12,522 bases of DNA from an uncultured Candidatus Saccharibacteria bacterium (GTDB lineage Bacteria; Patescibacteriota; Saccharimonadia; Saccharimonadales; Saccharimonadaceae): contig CARBGY010000016.1 in the NCBI GenBank assembly GCA_948945085.1, positions 1-12,522 on the forward strand, given 5' to 3'. The position numbers were made by a program, and so were the translations under genes. Of the stretch, positions 12,446 to 12,522 are shown piece by piece. The number at the start of each line of letters is the position of its first letter. Position 1 is the stretch's first letter. The notes under the pieces are model-generated. The model saw only the letters and a list, made by a program, of their open reading frames with translations. It was not told the origin of the DNA and made no database searches.

Positions 12446-12522
12446 TGGTGCGGGCGAAGAGACTCTAACTCTCGACCTCTTCCTTGGCAAGGAAGCGCTC
12501 TAAACAACTGAGCTACGCCCGC
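12446..12522 (-). tRNA. tRNA-Gly (anticodon GCC) with an altered 19-56 tertiary pair
   Basis: The minus strand folds into a complete 77-nt cloverleaf with an encoded CCA. The acceptor stem is GCGGGCG with CGCCCGC, the D stem GCTC/GAGC, the anticodon stem CTTCC/GGAAG around TTGCCAA (anticodon GCC, glycine), and the T stem GAGAG/CTCTT with one G-U pair. The discriminator base is A. Two normally invariant positions are changed: the D loop reads AGTTGTTTA, so base 19 is U rather than G (coordinate 12504), and the T loop reads TTAGAGT, so base 56 is A rather than C (coordinate 12466). The changes are complementary. The 5' end coincides with the last base of the window, so its promoter is outside. 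Confidence 0.95.

Noticed and set aside
1..12522. CRISPR array, prophage, toxin-antitoxin or defence system
   Set aside because: I looked for repeat-spacer patterns, small overlapping gene pairs and nuclease or polymerase motifs and found none in this window.

Overview
The window looks like a chromosomal segment from a Candidatus Saccharibacteria (TM7, Patescibacteria/CPR) genome. This rests on the style of EF-Tu, LemA, HtpX and LigA, on small lineage-type membrane proteins, on a degenerate CHAP-domain protein carrying the YPWPY motif I associate with this phylum, and on short intergenic gaps. The assignment is an inference from protein character, not from a search. No phage, CRISPR or defence island is visible; most genes are housekeeping, and the interest lies in unusual details within them.

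Layout, left to right. tuf (EF-Tu, minus strand) has a strong terminator at 121-143 and a promoter near 1416-1447. Next come two minus-strand accessory genes: a cysteine-rich CHAP-like protein whose two catalytic positions appear replaced (1629-2267), and a lipoprotein (2534-3262) with two tandem promoters. Between them is a candidate small plus-strand RNA of about 110 nt. A minus-strand DNA-repair and membrane-quality-control block follows. Listed in direction of transcription it runs: small membrane protein (11604-11344), lemA, htpX, a six-segment membrane protein, ligA, uvrB. A plus-strand IS1595-family element (5771-6656) sits exactly between ligA and uvrB, flanked by a 9-bp imperfect direct repeat that contains the ligA stop codon. 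murI runs on the plus strand at the right, convergent with a tRNA-Gly(GCC) whose 5' end is the last base of the window.

How the parts relate. LigA and UvrB are both used in nucleotide excision repair (UvrB for damage verification, LigA to seal the patch) and were probably about 30 bp apart before the IS arrived. UvrB has its own extended -10 promoter placed so that the mRNA would be leaderless, so the insertion need not silence it. LemA and HtpX are a common pair in membrane-protein quality control.

The strongest oddities are: (1) a tRNA-Gly in which the near-universal G19-C56 tertiary pair is replaced by a compensatory U19-A56; (2) a LigA that lacks all four cysteines of the family zinc finger; (3) a UvrB enlarged by about 90 residues, with a GC-rich palindrome inside the in-frame insert; (4) predicted leaderless transcripts for uvrB and murI.
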